Shown here piece after piece: positions 9,141 to 19,397 of a stretch of DNA of 64,000 nucleotides. Position 1 is the stretch's first letter; each line of letters starts with the position of its first letter. A program made the position numbers and the translations under genes. Origin of the DNA: Agarivorans sp. Toyoura001. Lineage in GTDB: Bacteria; Pseudomonadota; Gammaproteobacteria; Enterobacterales; Celerinatantimonadaceae. The notes beneath the pieces are model-generated. The model saw only the letters and a program-made list of their open reading frames with translations, made no database searches and was not told where the DNA came from. The DNA lies in NCBI RefSeq assembly GCF_005405585.1, contig NZ_BJEQ01000010.1:1-64000 (forward strand). The letters are read 5' to 3'.

Positions 9141-10403
9141 TTACAAACGTTTGTTGTGATCGAAGTAATAAGAGATGCGCGCCCGCGGATTCAAATACTC
9201 AAACACAGCATCGGGTAAGGCGCTGGGCTTAAGGGCTTTCTCAATGGTTAAGCCTGCCGCTTCTAAATCAATAATTGGTGCTTCAGTACGCGGGATATTG
9301 GGGTCATAAACTTGTACAGCAGGGAACAGCAAACGTTCCGAGTTTACCGACATCACCAAGCCAATCTGCCCTGAACTAAGCTGCACAACACTGCCTGGCG
9401 GATAGATACCCAACAAACGTATAAGTATGCCTAAGTCAGCAGCATTGAGCTGCGCTTTACGTTGTTTATAAAGGTAGGAAATAACCGTAAAAGGAATCCG
9501 GGTTAAGCGCGGGTCTCTTGGGTGGCATAAGCTGTCATACTCATTTACAACTGCAATGAGCTGGGCTAAGCGGTCGATGCTGTCGCCTTTTAACTTTTGT
9601 GGGTAACCACTGCCATCTAAATACTCGTGGTGTTGCGCCGCAATCACTTTTACCTTGGCGGGTATCGTTTCCGACAACTTGAGAAAATCAGCCCCATACT
9701 TAGTGTGCATCTTTAATAAGTTGGCTTCTTGAGCGGTTAACTTACCCGGTTTGCGTAGCACTTTATCGGGGATTTTCATTTTCCCTACATCGTGAAACAA
9801 GCCGGCCAAGCCTAAGATTTTTATATCTCGCTCGGAAAATCCTGCCGCTTTGGCTAGCATCATGGCAAGGATAGATACATTTAAACTGTGGTAGTAAAAG
9901 CTGTCGGCATCTTTGCTGTCGTTCATTAAGTGCAGCACTACACCCTCGCCAGAGAGTAAGTCATCGGCTAGGTTGTTAATTAGGGTTGTAGCGTCATCAA
10001 CGGCGTTAAGTGGGCGGCTTTTCAGTTTGCTCATCACCGCGCGAACTTGCGCCATTGAGCGATCAAACTCTTTCTCAACTTTTTGTAGGTTACGGCGGTA
10101 GTTCTTTAACTCTTCAATACGCGCGCGTTTTTCTTCCCAGAGTGCTTTGGCGGCTTTTTCTAAAGCCTTAGCGTCATCCTTTTTTTCTTCGTCTTGTTCT
10201 TGGTTCGCCGGTAAAGGCGGCGTATCGCTTTTTTCAGGTACCACAATGACATGCTTCAATCCCAGATTCTTGATTACATCAATCTGGTCTTGGCTTTTTA
10301 TTTTGAAGCTGGTGAACATAAACGGGTGCTCGCCCCATTTTACCGGAAGCTTAACAAACACACCTGTTTGTAATCGTTCTACATTAAGCTTTAACTCAGC
10401 CAT
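9141..10403 (-). CDS. HD-GYP domain cyclic di-GMP phosphodiesterase
   Basis: This protein probably hydrolyses cyclic di-GMP in the cytoplasm. The 420 residues have an N-terminal DUF3391-type domain (about 3-130, with a charged linker at 65-115) and a complete HD-GYP domain (about 150-340). Visible catalytic motifs are H172, HDVGK at 204-208, HHE at 258-260 and DGSGYP at 263-268. There is no membrane segment or receiver domain. It is a single gene, convergent with rplQ and divergent from metA. No ligand can be predicted for the N-terminal domain. Confidence 0.9.
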   Translation of the reverse strand: MAELKLNVERLQTGVFVKLPVKWGEHPFMFTSFKIKSQDQIDVIKNLGLKHVIVVPEKSDTPPLPANQEQDEEKKDDAKALEKAAKALWEEKRARIEELKNYRRNLQKVEKEFDRSMAQVRAVMSKLKSRPLNAVDDATTLINNLADDLLSGEGVVLHLMNDSKDADSFYYHSLNVSILAMMLAKAAGFSERDIKILGLAGLFHDVGKMKIPDKVLRKPGKLTAQEANLLKMHTKYGADFLKLSETIPAKVKVIAAQHHEYLDGSGYPQKLKGDSIDRLAQLIAVVNEYDSLCHPRDPRLTRIPFTVISYLYKQRKAQLNAADLGILIRLLGIYPPGSVVQLSSGQIGLVMSVNSERLLFPAVQVYDPNIPRTEAPIIDLEAAGLTIEKALKPSALPDAVFEYLNPRARISYYFDHNKRL

Positions 10404-10483
10404 GTGCCCTTACAACTTTTTTTCATCAGGGAGCATTATGAATAATTATTGGCACAAAATCAGCAGCTTTTAACAAGTTCTAG

Positions 10484-10540
10484 ACATACACGAGGAACTA
10501 TTTAAAATAGGTATCTAGATGTCTAGACATACATGTCTTG
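10484..10540 (+). promoter_or_regulatory. MetJ-type operator upstream of metA
   Basis: Eight-base units resembling the MetJ consensus AGACGTCT run in tandem: AGGTATCT (10509), AGATGTCT (10517) and AGACATAC (10525), followed by a related ATGTCTTG. An earlier pair lies at 10484-10499 (AAGTTCTAGACATAC). Adjacent MET boxes are the known mode of MetJ repression. metJ itself is not in the window. Confidence 0.7.
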
Positions 10541-10560
10541 TTGTTAGCTTGGAGCCTCTT

Positions 10561-11502
10561 ATGCCAATTTGTATTCCTGACCAGTTACCCGCTGCTGAAG
10601 TCCTGCGTAACGAAAATATTTTTGTTATGCCAGAGAGCCGTGCAGCCCATCAGGATATCCGTCCGCTAGAGGTAGTACTTCTTAATTTGATGCCTAAGAA
10701 AATTGAGACTGAAAACCAAATCCTCAGGCTGCTCTCTAACTCTCCCTTGCAGGTGAATGTAAAGCTATTACGTATCGATCATCGTGTGTCTAAGAATACA
10801 CCCAAAGACCACATCGATAAGTTTTATCGTGATTTTGACAAACTGCGTGAGCGTAACTTCGACGGACTGATTATTACTGGTGCTCCTTTAGGGCAAGTAC
10901 CCTTCGAAGAAGTGTATTACTGGGATCAAGTTAAAGAAATTATTGATTGGGCCACAACCCACATCACTTCAACCTTGTACTTATGTTGGGCGGCGCAGGC
11001 GGCGTTGTATCATTTATATGGTTTGAACAAACAAACTAGAGATACCAAGTTGTCTGGGGTGTATTGGCATCAAACCAAGCACAAGCATAATCCCTTGGTT
11101 CGTGGTTTTGATGACGCTTTTCTCGCGCCACTATCACGCTTTGCGCATTTTGATTCAAACCTAATTACCGAAGAAACCGACTTGAAGGTACTGGCCGATA
11201 ACCCTGAAGCGGGTAGTTACTTATTTGCCAGCGAAGATTTTCGCCAAGTATTTATTACCGGTCATCCAGAGTACGCAGCAGATACTTTGCACAACGAGTA
11301 TCAGCGTGATTCTCAAGAAGGCTTGAATCCGCAATTGCCCGAAAACTACTACACGCATGACGATTGCTCAGCCGCGCCATGTGCCACTTGGCGTAGTCAT
11401 GGCCACCTTTTGTATAACAACTGGCTTAACTACTGTGTTTACCAAATCACGCCTTACGACTTAGCCGAGCTTAAACCCAAATCCGATAATATCTTGAAAT
11501 AA
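10561..11502 (+). CDS. metA: Homoserine O-succinyltransferase MetA
   Basis: MetA acylates homoserine as the first committed step of methionine synthesis. The ATG at 10561 follows GGAGCCTCTT and gives 313 residues starting [16 protein letters not shown] longer in-frame ORF from 10519 runs through the MET boxes and is rejected. The catalytic Cys lies in [15 protein letters not shown] (about residue 142), and the His and Glu fall in TGHPEYA (about 235). It is followed by metH, an uncommon but logical pairing. Substrate preference (succinyl versus acetyl) is not proven by sequence alone. Confidence 0.95.
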   Translation: MPICIPDQLPAAEVLRNENIFVMPESRAAHQDIRPLEVVLLNLMPKKIETENQILRLLSNSPLQVNVKLLRIDHRVSKNTPKDHIDKFYRDFDKLRERNFDGLIITGAPLGQVPFEEVYYWDQVKEIIDWATTHITSTLYLCWAAQAALYHLYGLNKQTRDTKLSGVYWHQTKHKHNPLVRGFDDAFLAPLSRFAHFDSNLITEETDLKVLADNPEAGSYLFASEDFRQVFITGHPEYAADTLHNEYQRDSQEGLNPQLPENYYTHDDCSAAPCATWRSHGHLLYNNWLNYCVYQITPYDLAELKPKSDNILK

Positions 11503-11507
11503 TTTCA
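11495..11507 (+). promoter_or_regulatory. MetR-type box between metA and metH
   Basis: TGAAATAATTTCA is a perfect match to the MetR consensus TGAA-N5-TTCA. It overlaps the metA stop codon and lies 85 bases upstream of the metH start, a reasonable place for activation. The adjoining GCAGTGTGCTACACTGC at 11538-11554 is an additional dyad of unknown role. Confidence 0.6.
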
Positions 11508-11591
11508 TATAACTTTATCGCAGATAAGCCCCATTAGGCAGTGTGCTACACTGCCGAGTCGAAATACCAGCGAAAGAAATAGGAAGTTCCC

Positions 11592-14500
11592 GTGTCAGCA
11601 AGGCTACAACTAGAAAAGCAACTCTCTCAACGCATCATGATCATCGATGGCGGCATGGGAACCATGATTCAGTCTTACAAATTTGAAGAGGCTGACTACC
11701 GCGGAGAGAGCTTTGCAGACTGGCATACCGATGTAAAAGGTAACAACGATATGTTGGTGCTAACACAGCCAAGAATCATTGCTGATATTCATCGTGAGTA
11801 CTTGCTGGCTGGCGCTGATATTCTAGAAACCAATACCTTTAACGCTACAACTATCGCCATGGCCGATTACGACATGGAGAAGTACTCGGCTGATATCAAC
11901 CGCGAAGCCGCGCGTATTGCTAGAGAAGTTGCTGATGAAGTGACGGCTTTAAACCCTGAACGTCCACGTTTTGTGGCGGGTGTGTTAGGCCCCACAAACC
12001 GTACCTGTTCTATCTCGCCAGATGTGAACGACCCAGGTTATCGTAATGTCACTTTTAACGAGCTAGTAGAGGCTTATGTTGAATCCACTAAGGCGCTTAT
12101 AGAAGGCGGTAGTGACTTAATTTTAATCGAAACCATCTTCGATACTCTTAACGCAAAAGCGGCGGTGTTTGCAGTAGAAACCGTGTTTGATGAGCTGGGC
12201 TATAAATTGCCAGTGATGATTTCGGGTACCATTACCGACGCCTCAGGCCGTACCTTAAGTGGCCAAACAACCGAAGCCTTTTACAACTCTATGCGCCACG
12301 CTAGCCCAATTAGCATAGGTTTGAACTGTGCATTGGGGCCAGACGAGCTTCGCCAGTATGTTGACGAGCTTAGCCGCGTAAGCGAAACCTATGTCTCTGC
12401 TCACCCCAATGCAGGCTTGCCAAATGCCTTTGGTGAATATGACCTTGAAGCCAACGAGATGGCGGAACACATTGGTGAATGGGCACGCGCCGGTTTCTTA
12501 AATTTAGTTGGTGGTTGTTGTGGTACCACGCCTGAGCATATTAAAGCCATGGCCGAAGCGGTTGAAGGCGTAGCGCCACGCCAACTGCCAGAAATAGATG
12601 TAGCTTGTCGCCTTTCAGGGCTAGAGCCACTAACGATTACTGCAGACACTCTGTTTGTAAACGTAGGTGAGCGTAACAACGTTACGGGGTCAGCAATATT
12701 TAAGCGGCTGATCGTAGAGGAGAACTACGATAAAGCTATTGAGGTTGCCTTAAATCAAGTTGAGAACGGCGCGCAAATTATTGACATCAACATGGACGAA
12801 GGCATGTTGGATTCAAAAGCGGCCATGGTGCGCTTTTTGAACATGATTGCCTGTGAGCCCGATATCGCCAAAGTGCCGGTGATGATTGATTCATCTAAGT
12901 GGGATATTTTAGAAGCTGGCCTGCAGTGTGTGCAGGGTAAGCCTATTGTTAACTCCATTTCGATGAAAGAAGGGGTAGAGCCCTTTATTCGCCAAGCTAA
13001 AATTCTTCGCCGTTATGGCGCGGCGGTTATTGTTATGGCCTTTGATGAAGAAGGTCAGGCAGATACCCGTGAACGTAAGTTTGAAATATGTAGCAAGTCT
13101 TACGACATCTTAGTCAATCAAGTGGGCTTCCCGCCGGAAGATATTATCTTCGATCCAAACATCTTCGCGGTAGCGACCGGAATCGACGAGCATAACAACT
13201 ATGCAGTTGATTTTATCGAGGCGGTAAAAGACATCAAAGATAACTTACCGCATGCGATGATTTCTGGCGGTGTCTCTAATGTAAGCTTTTCATTCCGTGG
13301 TAATAACCCCGTTCGAGAAGCGATACACGCGGTGTTCTTGTACTACGCGATTAAGAACGGCATGGACATGGGCATTGTAAATGCAGGTCAGTTGGCCATT
13401 TACGAAGACATTCCTAAAGAGTTAAAAGACAAAGTTGAAGCAGTAGTACTTAATACCCATAGCAATGCTACAGAAGAGCTGCTTGAAATTGCCGAGAAAT
13501 ACCGTGGTGACGGTTCTCAACAAGAAAGTGCTCAGGATTTAGAGTGGCGCACATGGGATGTTAAAAAGCGCCTAGAGCACGCCTTAGTTAAAGGCATCAC
13601 CGAATTTATCGAAGATGACACCGAGCTAGCACGCCAATCGGTAGAGCGCCCATTACACGTGATTGAAGGGCCGTTAATGGACGGCATGAATGTAGTGGGC
13701 GATTTATTCGGCGACGGTAAAATGTTCTTACCGCAAGTAGTGAAATCTGCCCGTGTTATGAAACGCGCGGTAGCCTACTTACAGCCCTATATTGAAGCCG
13801 AGAAAGGCGAAGGCCAGCGCTCTAACGGTAAAATTGTAATGGCCACCGTGAAAGGTGACGTGCACGACATTGGTAAAAACATTGTTGGGGTAGTGCTGCA
13901 ATGTAATAACTTTGAAGTCATCGACCTTGGCGTCATGGTGTCTTGCGACAAGATTCTTAAAGTCGCTAAAGAAGAAAACGTAGATATGATTGGCCTCTCT
14001 GGGCTTATCACTCCGTCGCTTGATGAAATGGTGCATGTCGCTAAAGAAATGCAACGTACCGGTTTAGATTTGCCATTGTTGATTGGTGGGGCAACCACTT
14101 CTAAAGCACACACAGCAGTTAAAATTGAACAGAATTATGAGCACCCTGTCGTGTACGTATCTAACGCTTCTCGCGCGGTGGGAGTATGCCAAAGTTTATT
14201 GTCCGACGAATTACGCCCTCCTTTTGTAGAAAAGCTGGATAAAGACTACGAGATTGTACGCGAACAGCATGCTCGTAAGCGCCCGCGTACTCCACCGGTT
14301 ACTTTAGAAGTGGCTCGTGCTAATCGTGCGCCGATTGAGTGGGACAACTATACGCCGCCAGTACCTAAACAATTGGGCATTCAACAGTTCGAAGATGTGT
14401 CGATAGAAGACATTGAACCTTACATAGATTGGACCCCATTCTTTATGACTTGGTCATTGGCTGGCAAATACCCACGGATTCTAGAAGACGAGGTAGTGGG

Positions 14501-15272
14501 CGAAGAAGCTAAGCGTTTGTTTGCCGACGCCAAAGCAATGCTCGCTCGTTTTAAACAAAAGCGCGAAGTGAAAGTATCAGGTGTGTTTGGTTTGTTCCCG
14601 GCCAATAGCGTGGGTGACGATATTGAGATCTACACTGATGAATCACGCAGCGAACTGCTAGGAGTAAGCTCTCAGCTTCGCCAGCAAACCGATAAGAAAA
14701 AGGGCGCTAACAATTGCTTAGCCGATTTCATTGCACCCAAGGCGAGCGGCAAAGCCGATTACTTTGGTGCCTTTGCGGTAACTGGCGGAATTGGTGAAGA
14801 TGAATTAGCCGATATGTATAAAGATGAAGGCGATGATTACAACGCGATTATGGTAAAAGCGATTGCCGATCGCCTCGCCGAAGGTTTTGCAGAGTACTTA
14901 CATGCGCAAGTACGTAAAGACTTCTGGGGCTACGCAGCCGACGAAAACCTCAGCAGCGAAGAGCTAATTCGCGAAAACTACCAAGGCATACGTCCTGCAC
15001 CGGGTTATCCCGCTTGTCCCGAACATACCGAGAAAGGTCTCATTTGGGACTTACTGGATGTTGAAAAACGGATTGGAATGATACTAACCGACAGCTACGC
15101 GATGTGGCCGGGTGCTGCGGTATCTGGCTGGTATTTCTCTCATCCAGAGAGCCGTTATTTTGCGGTGGCATCGATTCAAAAAGACCAAGTAGAAGATTAC
15201 GCCAAGCGTAAAAATATGAGCTTGGAGGTTGCCGAACGCTGGTTAGCGCCTAACTTGGGTTACAACAGCTAA
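11592..15272 (+). CDS. metH: Cobalamin-dependent methionine synthase MetH
   Basis: MetH transfers a methyl group from methyltetrahydrofolate to homocysteine via cobalamin. The 1226 residues match the full four-module enzyme. The homocysteine domain (1-325) has zinc cysteines including GGCCGTT. The folate domain spans about 355-610. The B12 domain (about 650-895) has the cobalamin motif [11 protein letters not shown]. The SAM-reactivation domain runs from about 900 to the end ([15 protein letters not shown]). It starts at GTG after AGGAAG. The gene implies that cobalamin is available by uptake or synthesis. Confidence 0.97.
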   Translation: MSARLQLEKQLSQRIMIIDGGMGTMIQSYKFEEADYRGESFADWHTDVKGNNDMLVLTQPRIIADIHREYLLAGADILETNTFNATTIAMADYDMEKYSADINREAARIAREVADEVTALNPERPRFVAGVLGPTNRTCSISPDVNDPGYRNVTFNELVEAYVESTKALIEGGSDLILIETIFDTLNAKAAVFAVETVFDELGYKLPVMISGTITDASGRTLSGQTTEAFYNSMRHASPISIGLNCALGPDELRQYVDELSRVSETYVSAHPNAGLPNAFGEYDLEANEMAEHIGEWARAGFLNLVGGCCGTTPEHIKAMAEAVEGVAPRQLPEIDVACRLSGLEPLTITADTLFVNVGERNNVTGSAIFKRLIVEENYDKAIEVALNQVENGAQIIDINMDEGMLDSKAAMVRFLNMIACEPDIAKVPVMIDSSKWDILEAGLQCVQGKPIVNSISMKEGVEPFIRQAKILRRYGAAVIVMAFDEEGQADTRERKFEICSKSYDILVNQVGFPPEDIIFDPNIFAVATGIDEHNNYAVDFIEAVKDIKDNLPHAMISGGVSNVSFSFRGNNPVREAIHAVFLYYAIKNGMDMGIVNAGQLAIYEDIPKELKDKVEAVVLNTHSNATEELLEIAEKYRGDGSQQESAQDLEWRTWDVKKRLEHALVKGITEFIEDDTELARQSVERPLHVIEGPLMDGMNVVGDLFGDGKMFLPQVVKSARVMKRAVAYLQPYIEAEKGEGQRSNGKIVMATVKGDVHDIGKNIVGVVLQCNNFEVIDLGVMVSCDKILKVAKEENVDMIGLSGLITPSLDEMVHVAKEMQRTGLDLPLLIGGATTSKAHTAVKIEQNYEHPVVYVSNASRAVGVCQSLLSDELRPPFVEKLDKDYEIVREQHARKRPRTPPVTLEVARANRAPIEWDNYTPPVPKQLGIQQFEDVSIEDIEPYIDWTPFFMTWSLAGKYPRILEDEVVGEEAKRLFADAKAMLARFKQKREVKVSGVFGLFPANSVGDDIEIYTDESRSELLGVSSQLRQQTDKKKGANNCLADFIAPKASGKADYFGAFAVTGGIGEDELADMYKDEGDDYNAIMVKAIADRLAEGFAEYLHAQVRKDFWGYAADENLSSEELIRENYQGIRPAPGYPACPEHTEKGLIWDLLDVEKRIGMILTDSYAMWPGAAVSGWYFSHPESRYFAVASIQKDQVEDYAKRKNMSLEVAERWLAPNLGYNS

Positions 15273-15368
15273 GCGCGGAATAAAACCTAGCTACATTTAA
15301 GTTTCGCGTTGCTGGCTGCAACGCCCGTCAACTCGCCCTTCAGCTTTAGCTTTAGGGCGATAAATCGC

Positions 15369-15397
15369 TTGAGTTTTAAGCTTATTCCCCCTACAAT
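15369..15397 (+). promoter_or_regulatory. Predicted mgtE promoter
   Basis: TTGAGT (15369-15374) and TACAAT (15392-15397) are separated by exactly 17 bases. The predicted start near 15404 gives a leader of about 140 bases before mgtE. The dyad GCGATAAATCGC (15357-15368) abuts the -35 element. Confidence 0.6.
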
Positions 15398-15427
15398 TTG
15401 CGCCGATTTTATCACTGAGAATCTTCT

Positions 15428-15499
15428 ATGAACCCGGACCCCGACAGTCGAAACTTTTATCGTTTTATAGACCCGATACAACAAAATTTCTTCGCGTAG
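15428..15499 (+). CDS. Putative MgtL-like leader peptide upstream of mgtE
   Basis: This is a 23-codon ORF starting MNPDPDSR and ending QQNFFA. It is the only ATG-started ORF I noticed in the leader of the Mg2+ transporter gene mgtE, 24 bases after the predicted transcription start and 45 bases before the mgtE ATG. TGAGA lies 7 bases upstream of the ATG as a weak ribosome-binding site. The alternating Asp/Pro start resembles the MEPDP start of enterobacterial MgtL, where low Mg2+ destabilises the translating ribosome. That role is inference here; coding is not proven. Confidence 0.45.
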   Translation: MNPDPDSRNFYRFIDPIQQNFFA

Positions 15500-15528
15500 T
15501 CCGTCTGGTTAATGCTTGGCTCTATGCG
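15493..15528 (+). promoter_or_regulatory. Leader hairpin at the end of the mgtE upstream ORF
   Basis: CGCGTAG (15493-15499) can pair with CTATGCG (15522-15528), with one G-T pair. The upstream ORF's TAG stop lies in the left arm. An alternative pairing joins CGGAC (15435-15439), inside the ORF start, to GTCCG (15499-15503). Ribosome position could choose between them; this is inference. Confidence 0.3.
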
Positions 15529-15544
15529 ATAGCTGGAGCAGTAC

Positions 15545-16882
15545 ATGGCACATCTTCAACAAAAATTAGAGCTCGCTTTAGTTAACTTAGACAAGTTAAC
15601 CCTTCGCTCAACCCTCGATGAATACCACTTTGCCGACGTTGGTCAAGCTTTGGCTGAGTTTGAACCTAAAGAAGCCTTACCGCTTATCTCGATGTTTTCG
15701 CTAGGTGATCGCGCTAAAGTTTTCTCGTATTTGCCTCCCTATCTACAAGCCGACGTAGCGGGTTTAATGAAGCGTCATAAATTGGCCGCGTTGTTTTCTC
15801 GCATGGAGGCGGATGAGCGCGCCGATTTATATAACGACTTAGACGAAGAGCAACGCGCCATGGTTTTGCCTGGCTTAGCTCAAGCCGAGCGCGAAGATTT
15901 ACGTAAGCTTTCCAGTTACGCCGAAGGAACCGCAGGGTCAATTATGACCTCTGATTACGCCACCCTAAAAGAACATTGGCTGGTTAGCCGCGCGTTAAAG
16001 CAGCTGCGACTTGAAGCGCCCGATAAAGAAACTATTTACCAAACTTATGTGATTGACCGCGAACGTCGACTGCTCGGTACCGTGTCTTTGCGTGAACTGA
16101 TTCTGGCCTCTCCCGATATTCAAGTGCGCGAGTTAATGCGTACCGAAGTGGTATCGGTCACCGTAGAAGAAAGCCAAGAGCATGTGAGTAAACAAATTCG
16201 CCATTACGATCTATTGGCCCTGCCAGTGGTGGATGAACAGCAAAAGCTGGTTGGCATTGTTACTTACGATGACGCGATGGATGCGGCGGTTGAAGAAGCC
16301 ACCGAAGATGCCCAAAAAAGTGCCTCAGTAGGTAAGCTTGACGAAACAGTAGACCGAGTGAGCATTTGGGAGCTCTACCGTAAACGGGTAATGTGGCTGG
16401 TACTGCTAGTGTTTGGCGCGATGTTCTCTGGCGCGGGTATTGCTCATTTTGAAGAAACGATTTCGGCCAACGTTGCCTTGGTGTTTTTCTTACCTTTATT
16501 GATTGGTAGTGGCGGTAACGCAGGTTCACAAGCAGCAGCCTTAATGGTACGAGCATTGGCCACTGGCGAAGTAGATAAAAATGACTGGTCTAAATTGTTT
16601 AGCCGTGAACTGTTGGTAGGGCTAGCACTTGGCTTAACTATGGCGGCTGCAGTATATAGTGTAGGGGTATTTCGTGGCGGCCCAGACGTAGCAATGATTG
16701 TATCCATGTCGATGGTGATCATTGTATTAGTGGGGTCACTGGTGGGCTTAAGTTTACCGTTTTTGCTGAATAAGATGAAACTCGACCCTGCAACAGCCTC
16801 TGGCCCACTGGTAGCGACAATTGCCGACGTATCTGGGGTGTTAGTTTATTTTGGCTTGGCTAGCGCCATACTCGGCTTATAA
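15545..16882 (+). CDS. mgtE: Magnesium transporter MgtE
   Basis: MgtE is a dimeric inner-membrane Mg2+ channel gated by cytoplasmic Mg2+. The 445 residues contain an N-terminal superhelical domain (about 30-130), two CBS domains (about 130-255, starting at SIMTSDY) and a membrane domain of about five helices (280-445) with the conserved PLLIGSGGNAGSQAAALMVRAL and pore-side Asp-rich end. The start follows TGGAG. The leader carries a candidate regulatory ORF. It is transcribed alone and ends at a shared terminator. Confidence 0.95.
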   Translation: MAHLQQKLELALVNLDKLTLRSTLDEYHFADVGQALAEFEPKEALPLISMFSLGDRAKVFSYLPPYLQADVAGLMKRHKLAALFSRMEADERADLYNDLDEEQRAMVLPGLAQAEREDLRKLSSYAEGTAGSIMTSDYATLKEHWLVSRALKQLRLEAPDKETIYQTYVIDRERRLLGTVSLRELILASPDIQVRELMRTEVVSVTVEESQEHVSKQIRHYDLLALPVVDEQQKLVGIVTYDDAMDAAVEEATEDAQKSASVGKLDETVDRVSIWELYRKRVMWLVLLVFGAMFSGAGIAHFEETISANVALVFFLPLLIGSGGNAGSQAAALMVRALATGEVDKNDWSKLFSRELLVGLALGLTMAAAVYSVGVFRGGPDVAMIVSMSMVIIVLVGSLVGLSLPFLLNKMKLDPATASGPLVATIADVSGVLVYFGLASAILGL

Positions 16883-16899
16883 CGCGACACGCAGCCACA

Positions 16900-16931
16900 A
16901 AAAAAGCGAGCCATAATAAGCTCGCTTTTTG
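16900..16931. terminator. Bidirectional terminator
   Basis: AAAAAGCGAG pairs with CTCGCTTTTT around CCATAATAAG. A-rich and T-rich flanks allow use by both mgtE and the convergent small membrane gene. Confidence 0.85.
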
Positions 16932-16948
16932 CTTTCAGTCATTCAGGT

Positions 16949-17296
16949 TTAGTCTTTGCTTTTTTCGTTACTGTTTGCCGGGCGAATTAAGCTCACCCCT
17001 TCACGAATAATCATTAAACCCACACCTACCAGCTTAACGCATACGTATAAAAATACGATCAGCACTATTACCTTGATGAAGGTTTGAAAAATCTCAAAAA
17101 ACTCTTCGCTAACTTGGGTATTTATGGCATCGGTATCGGCCATTAACCAGTTAAAAAAGTGCTGCATGAAGGGCGCATCATGCGGCAAGGTAATTAAACT
17201 CACTGTTTGTGGTAGCACATAGGCTATCACTGCGATTCCTACCACTATTAGCGCAATGCCAATAAGTAATCTTGAGCGGTTTAGCGCCGTGTTCAT
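16949..17296 (-). CDS. Small two-helix membrane protein of unknown function
   Basis: I do not recognise a family. The 115-residue product has a hydrophobic segment at about 9-32 (LLIGIALIVVGIAVIAYVLP) and a second at about 70-95 (FIKVIVLIVFLYVCVKLVGVGLMII), separated by an acidic stretch, with a charged C-terminus. I chose the start at 17296 because AAGG lies about six bases upstream; an in-frame ATG at 17302 overlaps that site. It is convergent with mgtE. Confidence 0.6.
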   Translation of the reverse strand: MNTALNRSRLLIGIALIVVGIAVIAYVLPQTVSLITLPHDAPFMQHFFNWLMADTDAINTQVSEEFFEIFQTFIKVIVLIVFLYVCVKLVGVGLMIIREGVSLIRPANSNEKSKD

Positions 17297-17370
17297 ATAC
17301 ATCCTTGAATGGTTATTAATAGTTCTATTGTTAGTAGCATTACCTGAGTGACTAAAGAGATCAAGTAAAC

Positions 17371-19296
17371 TTAGCTTTCCTGCTCTATACCAAAGGCTTG
17401 TTGCCGCTCTTCTAGTTGCTCTTGCAGGTCAAACCAGCTTAGTTCAGTTTCTTCTAGTTCGCTCTTAAGTTCTGCTTGTTGTTGTAAACACTTTTGCAGT
17501 TGTGCTTTGTTATCGGCTTCATACAGTTCTGGTTCAGCCATTTTTTGTTCTACTTCGTCTAAACGTTGCTGGGCTTTAGCGCTGCTTTTCTCAAGGCTTT
17601 CTAATTGCTTACGAATGCCCTTGGTTTGCTGACGAAATTCAGCTTCGCGACGTTTCTGTTCTTTACGTTGATTCACCGGGTTCGCGCCAGTAGCACTACT
17701 TTCTGTACCGTTGCTGTTTATCTGTCGGTTGGCTTGGCTTAGCCATTGTTGGTAATCGTCTAAGTCACCCTCAAAAGGCGAGACCCGCTGGCTGTCTACC
17801 AAGTAAAACTCATCGGTAGTGGCGCGCAGTAATGCTCGGTCGTGCGATACAATAATCATTGCACCGGTAAACTCTTGCAGCGCCAAAGTGAGTGCGTGGC
17901 GCATTTCTAAATCTAAGTGGTTGGTAGGTTCGTCAAGTAGTAATAAGTTAGGCTTTTGCCATACTACTAGCGCCAATACCAAACGGGCTTTTTCGCCACC
18001 ACTAAACGGCGCTACCTTTTCTAGAGCTTGATCGCCTTGGAAACCAAAACTGCCTAAGTATTTGCGTAACTCAGCCTCAGTAGTATTAGGGGCCAAACGC
18101 TGTAAATGTTGCATCGGCGTATCGTCGGGGCGTAGGGTTTCTAATTGGTGCTGGGCAAAGTAACCCACTTTAGCCATTTTGTTTATTTCTACATTACCAG
18201 CCAGCGCTTTTAGCTCACCAGAAAGCAGTTTAATAAAGGTAGATTTACCCGCGCCGTTACGGCCTAACAAACCAATACGGCTGCCAGGCACCAAGTTAAA
18301 CTTAACTTGTTCAAGAATGGTTTTATCTTCATAGCCCGCGCTCACTTTTTCCATGGTAAGCAAGGGTAGGGGCAGGTTGTCTGGCTTTCTAAACTGAAAG
18401 CTAAACTGCGAATCTACGTGTGCTTGGCTAATCACTTCCATTTTTTCAAGTGCTTTTAGGCGGCTTTGTGCTTGCTTGGCTTTACTGGCCTTGTAACGAA
18501 AACGGTCTACAAAGCCCTGCATATGCGCTCGCTCGCGCTGTTGCTTTTCATACATGGCTTGTTGCTGAGCCAAGTGCATGGCTCGCATCTGCTCAAAGTC
18601 TGAGTAGCCACCGGTGTATTCATTTAGTTTTTGATGCTCAATGTGCACAATGCGATTAATAATATTATCCAGAAAATCGCGGTCGTGAGAAATCAGAATT
18701 AGCGTGCCGGGGTAGCGCTTAAGCCACTGTTCTAACCACACCACGGTGTCTAAGTCTAAGTGGTTGGTTGGTTCATCCAATAGTAATAGATCGGAGCGAA
18801 CCAATAGCGCTTGGGCTAGGTTTAAGCGCATTCGCCAACCACCCGAAAAGTCACTTACGCTTTGCTGTTGGCCTGCCTCACTAAAGCCCAAACCCGCCAG
18901 TAACTCAGCGGCTTTGGTTTTAATTTGGTAACCACCAATGGTGTCCATTTTGGTATGCAAGGTGGCAATGAGCTCGCCTTTTTCAGCTTCTTCTGCAGCA
19001 GTAATATCGCGCTCTAGTTGGCGAAACTCTTGGTCGCCGTCAATCACGTAATCAATGGCTTTGCGTTTAAGCTCAGGCGTTTCTTGGGCAACGCTGGAAA
19101 TTTCCCACTTGCTTGGCACACTTAAGTTGCCTGCATCCACTTGCAGTTGGTTTTTTAACAAAGCAAATAGCGATGATTTACCGCAACCGTTTTGCCCCAC
19201 TAAACCCACTTTTTGGCCAGGGTGAATGGTGAGGTTTGATTCTTCTAAAAGAAACTTGGTGCCGCGTTGCAGGCTAATATTGTTGGCTACGATCAT
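17371..19296 (-). CDS. yheS: ABC-F family ATPase YheS
   Basis: YheS is a soluble ABC-F protein that acts on the ribosome rather than as a transporter. The 641 residues have two ATPase modules: Walker A GQNGCGKSS near 35 and GRNGAGKST near 345, signatures SDFSGGWRMRL and FSGGEKARL, and two LLLLDEPTNHLD Walker B motifs. A charged inter-domain linker (about 235-290) and a C-terminal coiled coil (about 540-630) follow the family plan. It is divergent from yheV, as near the E. coli yheS region. Confidence 0.93.
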   Translation of the reverse strand: MIVANNISLQRGTKFLLEESNLTIHPGQKVGLVGQNGCGKSSLFALLKNQLQVDAGNLSVPSKWEISSVAQETPELKRKAIDYVIDGDQEFRQLERDITAAEEAEKGELIATLHTKMDTIGGYQIKTKAAELLAGLGFSEAGQQQSVSDFSGGWRMRLNLAQALLVRSDLLLLDEPTNHLDLDTVVWLEQWLKRYPGTLILISHDRDFLDNIINRIVHIEHQKLNEYTGGYSDFEQMRAMHLAQQQAMYEKQQRERAHMQGFVDRFRYKASKAKQAQSRLKALEKMEVISQAHVDSQFSFQFRKPDNLPLPLLTMEKVSAGYEDKTILEQVKFNLVPGSRIGLLGRNGAGKSTFIKLLSGELKALAGNVEINKMAKVGYFAQHQLETLRPDDTPMQHLQRLAPNTTEAELRKYLGSFGFQGDQALEKVAPFSGGEKARLVLALVVWQKPNLLLLDEPTNHLDLEMRHALTLALQEFTGAMIIVSHDRALLRATTDEFYLVDSQRVSPFEGDLDDYQQWLSQANRQINSNGTESSATGANPVNQRKEQKRREAEFRQQTKGIRKQLESLEKSSAKAQQRLDEVEQKMAEPELYEADNKAQLQKCLQQQAELKSELEETELSWFDLQEQLEERQQAFGIEQES

Positions 19297-19397
19297 GGTT
19301 GTTGCTATGTGCTACTAAAAGTGTGCAATAATGCCGCTATGATACCCGATGCGGCTAATGTCGCATAGCAACATGGCAGTGCAAACTAGAGTTAACT

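Noticed and set aside
10519-10560. Fourteen extra N-terminal codons for metA
   Set aside because: They run through the MetJ-type boxes and do not match the MetA N-terminus; GGAG precedes the ATG at 10561.
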